Shown here: piece by piece, positions 15,956-23,480 of the stretch | How positions within the stretch are numbered: the stretch's first letter is position 1 | Layout: every line of letters begins with the position of its first letter | Assembly: GCA_947448735.1 (NCBI GenBank) | Contig: CANFOS010000007.1 | Coordinates: forward strand, 82,558 to 146,557 | Origin: Comamonadaceae bacterium | GTDB lineage: Bacteria > Pseudomonadota > Gammaproteobacteria > Burkholderiales > Burkholderiaceae_C | Reading direction: 5' to 3' | DNA length: 64,000 nt | Position numbers and translations under genes: made by a program | Notes under the pieces: model-generated | Database searches by the model: none | What the model was told of the DNA's origin: nothing | The model's input: only the letters and a program-made list of their open reading frames with translations

Positions 15956-17112
15956 GGGGTGGCTTTCTCAGGCGCCAAAGGTTTGCCTGTGGCATCAAAC
16001 TGCATGGATAACGGAATCTTCGGCTGCGGTTTGACTGCAGGTGCGACGCCGGGACGCACATTCGCAAGGCCAAACACGTAGGCAATCACCTGAGCGACAG
16101 CGAAGTAAAGCGTTTCTGGAATCGCTTGGTCGAGTTCGGTGGTGAAATACAGTGCACGGGCAAGTTGGGGGGACTCAAAAATCTCTATGCTGTGAGTTTT
16201 TGCTTCCTTTCGTATCTGCATGGCCATGAAATCAGCACCTTTTGCTAGCAAAATAGGAGCGCCATCCGAGCTTGGATCGTAGGAAAGAGCGATTGCAAAG
16301 TGTTCGGGGTTGGTGATGATGACATCCGCGTCCTTGACTTTTTGCATCATGCGGGCGTTGGCTATTTCGCGCTGACGACGTCGCATCTGAGCCTTGACTT
16401 CCGGCCGACCTTCCATGTCTTTGTATTCATCACGAATTTCTTGCTTGGTCATGCGCATGCGTTTCATGAAGCTGTAGCGCTGGAACGGTACGTCGATCAA
16501 GGCGATCAGCACCAAGCCCAGCGTTAGCCAGGTCAGCGCCTTTAAAACCAGGTTTCCGGTCAACAAAAATGCCGGCTCCAAACCCATTGAGCCCATGCCG
16601 ATCAGTTCGGTGAAGTGCAGGTTGAGCAGGATCAGCAGCACGCCGGAGATCAAGCCAAATTTCAGGATGGATTTGAGCAGTTCGATGGCAGCATGGCTGC
16701 CCAACATTTTTTTCAAGCCAGCCAAGGGGCTGAGCTTTGAAAATTTGGGCAACACCGCCTTGAATGAAAATAAAAATCCGCCGGTCGCTCCGCTGGCCAA
16801 CACCGCTAAAAACAGCGTCAGTATCATCATGGGCAAAAACAGCAAAAAGACATCGCTCATCTGACTCGAAAAGGCCAGTGGCAACAAGGCCGGCGTCTCC
16901 AGTACTTTGCGGTCAAACCTAAAACCTGAGGCGAAATAGCGTGCCAACTTTGGAAACCAGACAGGTCCCATCATGAGCAGCACAATGACGGCGCCAAACA
17001 TGACAGCAGCGGCAGACAGTTCAACGGAACGCGCGACCTGGCCTTCTTCGCGCGAACGTTTCAGTTTGCGTGCTGTGGGTTCTTCAGTGCGCTGGGCGCT
17101 GTCATCAGACAT
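15952..17112 (-). CDS. flhB: Flagellar export-gate protein FlhB
   Basis: FlhB is the inner-membrane export-gate subunit whose cytoplasmic domain self-cleaves to switch export from hook to filament proteins. The 386-residue product has the conserved N-terminus (EEPTARKLKRSREEGQVARS), four hydrophobic segments, and a cytoplasmic domain containing IITNPEHFAIALSYD. The cleavage motif is therefore NPEH and not the usual NPTH; the Asn and Pro needed for cleavage are kept. The C-terminal part ends with a Pro/Lys-rich tail. It follows fliR by 11 bases. Confidence 0.95.
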   Translation of the reverse strand: MSDDSAQRTEEPTARKLKRSREEGQVARSVELSAAAVMFGAVIVLLMMGPVWFPKLARYFASGFRFDRKVLETPALLPLAFSSQMSDVFLLFLPMMILTLFLAVLASGATGGFLFSFKAVLPKFSKLSPLAGLKKMLGSHAAIELLKSILKFGLISGVLLILLNLHFTELIGMGSMGLEPAFLLTGNLVLKALTWLTLGLVLIALIDVPFQRYSFMKRMRMTKQEIRDEYKDMEGRPEVKAQMRRRQREIANARMMQKVKDADVIITNPEHFAIALSYDPSSDGAPILLAKGADFMAMQIRKEAKTHSIEIFESPQLARALYFTTELDQAIPETLYFAVAQVIAYVFGLANVRPGVAPAVKPQPKIPLSMQFDATGKPLAPEKATP

Positions 17113-17123
17113 GATTTAAGGGG

Positions 17124-17894
17124 CTACTTTAAGCCGAGTTGAGAGCGTACTTCCAGGAACCCCTGCAGCCATAACCACTCAATTCTGGCGCCCATGCTGG
17201 GCAAGGAAAACATCAGAGCGCCAAAGCCAACGATGATCATGGCGGGTAGTCCGACCTGAAAAATGTTCAGGCTCGGCGCGGCACGCGTTGCCACGCCCAA
17301 GCCAATATTGATAAACAAAAGGGTGACCATCACAGGCAAGGCCAGTAACACTGCGCCTAAAAAAATCATTGAACTCCAACTTAAAAAGTGAGTCCACGAT
17401 TTTTCGGTCAGCAGCGGTTGACCAACAGGTAAGCTTGCAAAGCTGTCAACGACCAGGCTCAGCATCATGGCGTGCCCACCAAGACCCAAAAATATCAAGG
17501 TGGACAAAATCAATAAAAACTGGGCAATGACGGGGACGTTGCCAAGGTTGGGATCCATCATGTTGGCAATCGATAAGCCCATCGCGTTGGAGACCGACTG
17601 TCCCGCCAGCAAAATTGCCGCAGTGATGACTTGCAGGCTCAACCCCATCAGCAATCCGATGGCGATTTGGTTGAATATTTCAAGCAGTCCGGCGGCCGAC
17701 ATAGGATCAAGCCGGGGCCAGGAATAAAGCGGGTACACCATCCAGGTCAAGGCCAACGCTAACAGGATGCGTAGGCGCAGGTTAAGTGAGCGTAAGGAAA
17801 ATACAGGGGCTGACAAGAGCAGCGCTGAGATCCTCAGCATGGGCCACAAAAACCCATAAAAGCGCTCTACGATGTCATTGGTCAGTAGATTCAT
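17124..17894 (-). CDS. fliR: Flagellar export-gate protein FliR
   Basis: FliR is part of the FliPQR pore through which flagellar subunits enter the export channel. The product has 256 residues, the family's usual length, with six or so hydrophobic segments and conserved features such as GLLMGLSLQVITAAILLAGQ and DPNLGNVPVIAQFL. It sits between fliQ and flhB in standard order. Confidence 0.93.
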   Translation of the reverse strand: MNLLTNDIVERFYGFLWPMLRISALLLSAPVFSLRSLNLRLRILLALALTWMVYPLYSWPRLDPMSAAGLLEIFNQIAIGLLMGLSLQVITAAILLAGQSVSNAMGLSIANMMDPNLGNVPVIAQFLLILSTLIFLGLGGHAMMLSLVVDSFASLPVGQPLLTEKSWTHFLSWSSMIFLGAVLLALPVMVTLLFINIGLGVATRAAPSLNIFQVGLPAMIIVGFGALMFSLPSMGARIEWLWLQGFLEVRSQLGLK

Positions 17895-17916
17895 GTCCCG
17901 CTCGGCCTGTTGTCGC

Positions 17917-18186
17917 CTACGTAAATAGAAGCGGAATACGTTGAAACATGCTGCGGGTGTAGTCGACCAGCGTGCTCAGCTGCCAGCTGCCGACGATCGC
18001 CAAAGTCATGGCGACAGCAGCAACCTTGGGAATGAAGCTCAATGTTGACTCATTGATCGATGTGGCAGCCTGAACAATTCCAATCAGCAAACCCACTGCG
18101 AGAGCGACTCCGAGCAGTGGGGCAGAAATCAAAACTGTCATCCAAAGTGCCAAACGGCCCACATCCACAACCTCTGCTATGCCCAT
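17917..18186 (-). CDS. fliQ: Flagellar export-gate protein FliQ
   Basis: FliQ is the small two-helix subunit of the FliPQR export pore. At 89 residues it has the family length, with two hydrophobic helices and the conserved QAATSINESTLSFIPKV segment between them. Spacing is 22 bases to fliR and 56 bases from fliP. Confidence 0.95.
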   Translation of the reverse strand: MGIAEVVDVGRLALWMTVLISAPLLGVALAVGLLIGIVQAATSINESTLSFIPKVAAVAMTLAIVGSWQLSTLVDYTRSMFQRIPLLFT

Positions 18187-18242
18187 TTTTCAACTCCTTT
18201 TTTGGTTCAAACTGCAACGCATCGCCTTCGGCGATGTCTGCT

Positions 18243-18986
18243 TCAGGTCACGAAACTTGCAGCCAAAGAGCTCATGATCAGGCTCCACCCGTCCACCAGA
18301 ACAAACAACATCAGCTTGAACGGCATCGAAATCATCATGGGTGACAACATCATCATTCCCAAGGACATCAACACGCTCGCAACGATCAAATCGATGACGA
18401 CAAAAGGGATGTAGATCAGAAAGCCAATCGTGAACGCACTTTTCAATTCTGAGGTGATGAAAGCCGGTACCAAGGTGGTGAAAGGTACGGTCTCGGCACT
18501 GGCAACGTCAGACTTGCGAGCCATCTGCATGAACAAACCAATGTCTTCTTCGCGTGTTTGCTTGACCATGAAACCTCGAATGGGAGTCTCTGCAGCGGCG
18601 ATCGCCTTGTCAAAATTCAAAGTATTTTGCATGTAGGGCGTCACCGCTTTTTGATACACATCAGTTAACACCGGTGACATGATGAAAAAGGTGAGAAAAA
18701 GTGAGATGCCCACCAACACGTTGTTAGGTGGGGTCTGTCCGGTGCCCAAAGCTTGTCGCAGGATAGACATGACGATGATGATTCGAACAAATGAAGTCAT
18801 CATCAGCAGCAGGGAAGGCAACAGCGTGAGGGTTGTCATCAAAGCCAGTAACTGCAATGACAAGCTGTACTGGGTGTCTTTGCCTGAGCCGCTGACGTTC
18901 ACCATGGGTATGCCCTGCGCCCAAGACAGCGCCGGTATCAACAAGAGCAGGGTGATACCCGATGCCCATAAAAGTTTAGCTTTCAA
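18243..18986 (-). CDS. fliP: Flagellar export-gate protein FliP
   Basis: FliP forms the core of the export pore with FliQ and FliR. The product (247 residues) has a cleavable signal-like N-terminus (LLLLIPALSWAQG), then the highly conserved FVRIIIVMSILRQALG, TPPNNVLVGISLFLTFF and GMMMLSPMMISMPFK segments. The reading frame begins at a TTG codon at 18986, overlapping the end of fliO by 11 bases. Confidence 0.95.
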   Translation of the reverse strand: MKAKLLWASGITLLLLIPALSWAQGIPMVNVSGSGKDTQYSLSLQLLALMTTLTLLPSLLLMMTSFVRIIIVMSILRQALGTGQTPPNNVLVGISLFLTFFIMSPVLTDVYQKAVTPYMQNTLNFDKAIAAAETPIRGFMVKQTREEDIGLFMQMARKSDVASAETVPFTTLVPAFITSELKSAFTIGFLIYIPFVVIDLIVASVLMSLGMMMLSPMMISMPFKLMLFVLVDGWSLIMSSLAASFVT

Positions 18987-19278
18987 GATGGTTTCCTTTT
19001 GCCGCGACTGGATCTTCCCAGTTGCCCAGAGCGGTGAACTGGTTGGCGCCCATACCGATCAATACCAAATGGTCGGCAACACGCAGCAAGGCAATTTTTT
19101 GTCGCGGTCCTACGCTGATCGTTTCCAAGACCTGAAGTTTGAGCTCACCACCTTGGGTGCTTTGCATGGCCTTCATGCGGCGCAGTGTCCACAGCAAAGC
19201 CGCCAGGAGCATGAAGACCAGCACGATGCTGCCTACTACACGTACCCAATCAAATGGACTGGCGCCGGTCGAACCCAT
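18976..19278 (-). CDS. fliO: Flagellar protein FliO
   Basis: FliO is a small membrane protein that helps FliP assemble. The 100-residue product has one transmembrane segment near residues 13-31 (VVGSIVLVFMLLAALLWTL) and a short cytoplasmic domain with LKVLETISVGPRQKIALL-like sequence (here QVLETISVGPRQKIALLRV), the FliO signature. It lies between fliN and fliP. Confidence 0.9.
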   Translation of the reverse strand: MGSTGASPFDWVRVVGSIVLVFMLLAALLWTLRRMKAMQSTQGGELKLQVLETISVGPRQKIALLRVADHLVLIGMGANQFTALGNWEDPVAAKGNHLES

Positions 19279-19289
19279 ATCAGATCCTG

Positions 19290-19598
19290 CTAAAGGTTCT
19301 TCATCCGCTCGGAAGCGGGGACAACTCGTGTCAATCGGATGCCGTACCGCTCGTTGACCAGGACGACCTCGCCCTGCGCCACAACGGTGTTGTTGATCAG
19401 CAGGTCGAGCGGCTCGCCGGCTATCCGATCAAGCTCAACCACGCTACCCTGGGTAAGGCGCATCAGGTCTTTGATTTTGATCATCGCCCGACCGACTTCA
19501 ATGCTGAGGGTCACGCTGATGTTTTGGAGTACGTCAGGGTTGATTTGTTTGTCCACCACTGCAGCGTCTGTGGTGTTTGGTTCAAGGGTTTCGGTCAT
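19290..19598 (-). CDS. fliN: Flagellar motor switch protein FliN
   Basis: FliN forms the lower C ring with FliM and FliG and helps set rotation direction. At 102 residues it is essentially just the SpoA/surface-presentation domain: ISVTLSIEVGRAMIKIKDLM, then GSVVELDRIAGEPLDLLIN and VNERYGIRLTRVV. The longer N-terminal extension seen in many proteobacterial FliN proteins is nearly absent. It follows fliM by 16 bases. Confidence 0.95.
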   Translation of the reverse strand: MTETLEPNTTDAAVVDKQINPDVLQNISVTLSIEVGRAMIKIKDLMRLTQGSVVELDRIAGEPLDLLINNTVVAQGEVVLVNERYGIRLTRVVPASERMKNL

Positions 19599-19614
19599 GA
19601 TTTTCCTGAAAATA

Positions 19615-20607
19615 TTAGTGTTGGCCAGGGCTTACTGCGCGCTCGACTTGAACCGCAGTTTGGCCACCCAAAGTGCCAACGTGAACCTCGAAAGCAGGGA
19701 TGCCATTGGGCTGAAAGCTTGCCAGCTCGGGCTTCTTGAAATAAAAAATATCGCCCGGTTTCATGGATTCAACCGCCTTGAAAGTGGAGTTGATTTGACC
19801 CAAACTCACGTTGGCTTCCAGGCAGGCCTCTCCTACTGCATCTTCAAGTTCGTCGCGCCACTGGCGATCGGACTCTTCATTGCCATCGCCTGTTTGAACC
19901 CTGCTGCGCAGCAATTCCCGAACCGGTTTGAGTGAGGCATAGGGATGAACGATGTCGATAAAGCCGACATTTTTAGTCGCGGTCTCGGTTTCAAAGCGAC
20001 TGACAATGACCAGATCGCTTTCATCCGATACTTGGGCGAATTGGGGATTGATCTCGGAACTGACGAACTCAAAATCAAGCGCGATGATGGGCGACCATGC
20101 GTCTTTCAGATTGCGAAAGATGACGTCCAAGATCATGTTGATGATGCGCGTTTCCATCGGCGTGAACATCCTGCCTGGCGACAAGTGTCCCACCGTTCCT
20201 TGGCCAAAGCCGCCAAAAAAACTGTCAAGTGAGCTAAAGACAATGGTGGTGTCTATCACCACCAGGGAGTAGCCGCGCAATGGATTCATCCGCACCACAT
20301 TGACCGACAAGGGCGCTTTCAGGTCTTTGATGTAATCGCCAAATTTAATGATTTGCACCTTGGTCGGGTTGATGCGTGGGCTGGTACGCAGAACGTCCAT
20401 CAGGCCAAGGCGAAACAGGCGGATAAACCGCTCGTTGATCATGTCAATCGAGCCGACGTTGACACCCAGGCTGCTGTCTTCGCTGGTTAGATCATGAGCT
20501 TTAAACGGAACGGTGGTGTTGAACCCAGTATTGACGGGTATGGAACCATCGTTCACGCCTTCAGCAAGCGCTGCAAATTCGTCGGCGGAAAGTAAACTGT
20601 CGGCCAT
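19615..20607 (-). CDS. fliM: Flagellar motor switch protein FliM
   Basis: FliM is the C-ring protein that binds phosphorylated CheY and reverses the motor. The 330-residue product has an N-terminal LLSADEFAALAEG segment in the CheY-binding position, the middle CheC-like domain (MDVLRTSPRINPTKVQIIKF, FGGFGQG) and a C-terminal SpoA domain (GDIFYFKKPELASFQ). It is preceded by fliL in the standard order. Confidence 0.95.
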   Translation of the reverse strand: MADSLLSADEFAALAEGVNDGSIPVNTGFNTTVPFKAHDLTSEDSSLGVNVGSIDMINERFIRLFRLGLMDVLRTSPRINPTKVQIIKFGDYIKDLKAPLSVNVVRMNPLRGYSLVVIDTTIVFSSLDSFFGGFGQGTVGHLSPGRMFTPMETRIINMILDVIFRNLKDAWSPIIALDFEFVSSEINPQFAQVSDESDLVIVSRFETETATKNVGFIDIVHPYASLKPVRELLRSRVQTGDGNEESDRQWRDELEDAVGEACLEANVSLGQINSTFKAVESMKPGDIFYFKKPELASFQPNGIPAFEVHVGTLGGQTAVQVERAVSPGQH

Positions 20608-20639
20608 ATTTCAGATCTTGTGGGGGGTTGTAAGTTGTG

Positions 20640-21374
20640 TCACTGAACGATAAAACTCGTGAAATAGACATCTTCAATGCCGCCAAAATCCTCGTATTTT
20701 TCAATCAAGGTGTTCATGGCATCGCGGATTTTGATCGCCAAGTCTTTGCGGAAGTCGGGTTTGGGTAAATCTGCTTCGGTGGTTTGACGCATGACATCCA
20801 TCACGACAGAGCGCAATGCAAATTCATGTTTTTTCACGTTTTCAACCACCCGCTCGTCATAGCGGGTCATGACCGCGATTTGCACCGACATCACCTTGCG
20901 CGAGCCTGCCAAATTGACTAAAAATTCTTTGGTCAACTGGTGATAGGTGTAATCAAAGCGTGGGCTGTTGGGCGATTTCTTGTTCAGTTTGGGCGGTTCA
21001 TTGGAGGCTTTTGCGCCCTTGCCCGCGTCAGCGCCAGGCTTACCATGGCCGTCATCGGCTTTTTTACCCTTGTCAGCGTCCGGCTTGCCATGGCCGTCAT
21101 CGGCTTTTTTATCCTTGCCCGGGTCCGGCTTGCCATGGCCGTCATCGGCTTTTTTACCCTTGTCTGCCTCAGCGCCATGCTTGTCTTGGCCCTCTTCATC
21201 GGCCGCTTGTTCGGCGCTGGGTGGGGGTTTGGAGAAGAAACCCGATATAAAGAGTGTCCCGACCATGGTTCCTGAAATAAGAACGACCAAGCCAACCAGC
21301 GCCAAAATGATCTTGACGATTGGTTTTTTGGGTTTAACTTCAACTTCTTCTTCGCTTACTGCTGGTTTTGCCAT
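20640..21374 (-). CDS. fliL: Flagellar stator-supporting protein FliL with expanded linker repeats
   Basis: FliL is an inner-membrane protein that surrounds the stator and supports torque. The 244-residue product has a short cytoplasmic N-terminus, one TM segment (IILALVGLVVLISGTMVGTL) and a C-terminal periplasmic domain (FLVNLAGSRKVMSVQIAVMT, FEDFGGI-like end). Between them lies a hydrophilic linker with three tandem 15-residue repeats of the type KKADDGHGKPDADKG (45-base DNA period, about 21035-21165). The family is usually 140-180 residues, so the linker makes this one long. Confidence 0.92.
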   Translation of the reverse strand: MAKPAVSEEEVEVKPKKPIVKIILALVGLVVLISGTMVGTLFISGFFSKPPPSAEQAADEEGQDKHGAEADKGKKADDGHGKPDPGKDKKADDGHGKPDADKGKKADDGHGKPGADAGKGAKASNEPPKLNKKSPNSPRFDYTYHQLTKEFLVNLAGSRKVMSVQIAVMTRYDERVVENVKKHEFALRSVVMDVMRQTTEADLPKPDFRKDLAIKIRDAMNTLIEKYEDFGGIEDVYFTSFIVQ

Positions 21375-21424
21375 GTGACACCTTGGGCTGTGGGTTCAAC
21401 TTTGCTTTTAAAGTAACTTGAGTT

Positions 21425-23272
21425 TCATGCCCAGACGTTCAATCCGTCTGTTGCTGCGGGCTCATCTTTCACCGCTGCCGCGACACCTTCAACGCTACCG
21501 GGCTTTCGCCCTGCTGATCCAAAAGTGGATCTCGAGCTATTTCCGGGTGTCGAATTTCCGCCAGATTGACGGTTTTGGTCACCACTCACCGATACATCAG
21601 CAACTGTCATGCCAGTATGGGTCAGCGCTTCTTTCAATTTTCCAGAACCCTGGGAAATGAGTTCCCGCGTCACCGCGTTTTCGGCGCTAAATAGCGCGTC
21701 AAGACCCCCAGCGTGCATCTTTAGCTCGACCTCAATCCGACCTAAACTCTCGGGCCGCAAGCGCATTTCAATTTTCCATTGCCCCCGTTCGATCTGATCA
21801 ACCAATCGTTGGGCCAGCGCCTGGCCAAGTTTGTCGGCCAGTTGTTGTTGCTGGATCACACGCTGTTCGGCCTGGGAAGACAAATTGGGCGGGGCGTTCA
21901 CGGCCGCATCGCTATGCCCGGCGGGGGTTCCGGCTGCAGCGTGTCCCGCACTCTGGTTGGTGCTGCTTGCCAGTGAATTGTCGACAGGTAAGTCCTGAGA
22001 CCCGTTCAAAGGACCCAACAACAAGTCATCGGGAACGTCGAGCTGCAAGGTTTCCCAAGCTTTGGCTGCTGCAGGTGTGCCTGTTGAAGGCCTGTTTCCT
22101 GCCAATAACGCGGCCCATGTGCTTTGTTCCGAACTGCCTGACATTTGAGCCAAACGCTGAGTCACAGCTTGGGCGGGTGATGTCATCGTCAAGCGCATGG
22201 CGTCTTTGATGGATGTTTCCGAGTTCACCTCGCCCGGATTTGTCGCATCGCTGGCGTCGACCAAGGCAGTTGCCTTCAGCGGCATCCAGCCGGTCATGTT
22301 GACGCCCCGGGGCGCGGCTGCTTCCAGGCTCACACCAGCCGGATTCGCCGCACCGCTGGCGTCTATCACGGCCGTGGCTTTCGGCGGTATCCCGCCGGTT
22401 ATGTTGAGGCTCTTGGGCGCGGCTGCTTCCAGGCTCACACCAGCCGGATTCGCGGCACCGCTGGCATCTATCAAGGTCGTGGCTTTCGGCGGCATCCCGC
22501 CTGTTATATGGAGGCTCCTGGGCGCGGCTGCTTCCAGGCTCACGCCCGCCGGATTTGGCGGCATCCCAACCGTCATGTTTCGGATCCCGGGATCGGCGGC
22601 CTCCAAGACCACATCGTCCGGATTCGTCACACCGCTGGCATTTGTCACGGCAGTTGCTTTCAGCGGCATCCAAGCTGCAATATTCTGGCTCCCCACCATG
22701 GGTGTTAACGTACCCGTAGCCGCCACAGCCCGCACATCCACCGCCGCAGTTGCTGTAACGTCGAGCGTTGTCTGCCATAAGGGATTGCCTTGACCGAGCT
22801 GGTCAGCTGTCATCATGGCGGCGAGCTCTTTGCTCTGGCTGTTGCCACGAGGGGTAACGGTCAAGGGGGTGACCGTGCCAGAAGCAGGTGGGGCAACATT
22901 GAATGACGGACTGGCCCCCAGTCCAGCTGACGCCAGCAAGTTTGAATCGTTCTGGCCAGCAAACAAGGCTTGTACCGCTGATTCGTCTATGCCTTGGGTG
23001 CGCGCAAAAGCTGCCAGGCTGGCCATATCGGGCAAAGGCCCGTCGCTCGTGATCAGCTTGATTTTGTTGCCCAGTGGTAGAACTTGTAAACCCGTTCCGG
23101 GCAACGCCTGAGCGGCAAATAGTTGCCGCTCGGCCTTGAGCATTTGGCCGGTGAGCAGCGTCGAAAACTCCCCGCCCGGCGCTGGCTGGGCGGTGTTCGG
23201 GATGCTGCCAGTGCTGTCGGCCACGCTGGGCGAGACTGGATTGACGGGTAGAAAACTCAAACTGGTATCCAT
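21425..23272 (-). CDS. fliK: Flagellar hook-length control protein FliK with repeat-expanded ruler
   Basis: FliK is the exported ruler that measures hook length and triggers the FlhB switch. The product is 615 residues, longer than the roughly 400 of Salmonella. The C-terminal domain (residues 465-560) carries the family motif LRPESLGRIEVELKMH. The N-terminal and middle ruler region contains tandem 35-residue repeats (residues about 210-350; for example AAAPRSLHITGGMPPKAT then IDASGAANPAGVSLE). The C-terminal tail is Ser/Gly-rich. It is the first gene of the fliKLMNOPQR-flhB unit, divergent from flhA. Confidence 0.9.
   Translation of the reverse strand: MDTSLSFLPVNPVSPSVADSTGSIPNTAQPAPGGEFSTLLTGQMLKAERQLFAAQALPGTGLQVLPLGNKIKLITSDGPLPDMASLAAFARTQGIDESAVQALFAGQNDSNLLASAGLGASPSFNVAPPASGTVTPLTVTPRGNSQSKELAAMMTADQLGQGNPLWQTTLDVTATAAVDVRAVAATGTLTPMVGSQNIAAWMPLKATAVTNASGVTNPDDVVLEAADPGIRNMTVGMPPNPAGVSLEAAAPRSLHITGGMPPKATTLIDASGAANPAGVSLEAAAPKSLNITGGIPPKATAVIDASGAANPAGVSLEAAAPRGVNMTGWMPLKATALVDASDATNPGEVNSETSIKDAMRLTMTSPAQAVTQRLAQMSGSSEQSTWAALLAGNRPSTGTPAAAKAWETLQLDVPDDLLLGPLNGSQDLPVDNSLASSTNQSAGHAAAGTPAGHSDAAVNAPPNLSSQAEQRVIQQQQLADKLGQALAQRLVDQIERGQWKIEMRLRPESLGRIEVELKMHAGGLDALFSAENAVTRELISQGSGKLKEALTHTGMTVADVSVSGDQNRQSGGNSTPGNSSRSTFGSAGRKPGSVEGVAAAVKDEPAATDGLNVWA
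22211..22640. repeat. 105-base tandem repeat inside fliK
   Basis: The segment GGCTGCTTCCAGGCTCAC starts at 22316, 22421 and 22526, exactly 105 bases apart. Adjacent copies are nearly identical over most of their length and more diverged or truncated copies flank them. Each unit encodes 35 residues in frame, so copy-number change would lengthen or shorten FliK without breaking it. Confidence 0.9.
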
Positions 23273-23311
23273 GGGGTCATTTTCCTAAAAGTGACACGGG
23301 GTGGGGTCAAT

Positions 23312-23326
23312 GGCAGAACTGTTGCA
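23312..23326 (+). promoter_or_regulatory. Candidate sigma-54 site 1 upstream of flhA
   Basis: TGGCAG-AACTG-TTGCA keeps the GG and GC pairs at the -24/-12 spacing of RpoN promoters (TGGCAC-N5-TTGCA) with one mismatch. It lies in the fliK/flhA divergent gap, 155 bases before flhA. A FleQ/FlrA-like activator is encoded in the window at 11935. Confidence 0.45.
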
Positions 23327-23351
23327 AGAAATGTGACTGGACACAAGTTGC

Positions 23352-23367
23352 CGCTCACAACATGCCA
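23352..23367 (-). promoter_or_regulatory. Weak candidate sigma-54 site upstream of fliK
   Basis: On the minus strand TGGCAT-GTTGT-GAGCG has the required GG-N10-GC spacing, but the -12 element is poor. It lies about 80 bases upstream of fliK and would serve the fliK-flhB operon. Confidence 0.25.
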
Positions 23368-23392
23368 CGGCGTGGTGAGTGTCGAATATTCA

Positions 23393-23408
23393 TGGCACGA
23401 AGAGTGCT
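23393..23408 (+). promoter_or_regulatory. Candidate sigma-54 site 2 upstream of flhA
   Basis: TGGCAC-GAAGA-GTGCT has a perfect -24 half and GG-N10-GC spacing, 73 bases before the flhA ATG. It is the better placed of the two plus-strand sites for driving flhA-flhF-flhG-fliA. Confidence 0.55.
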
Positions 23409-23480
23409 TACTGGATCTCCCATACAGCCCAATTGACCATCTGAATCAGTAAAAACCGTGTTTCCTTCAAGAACTTCGCC

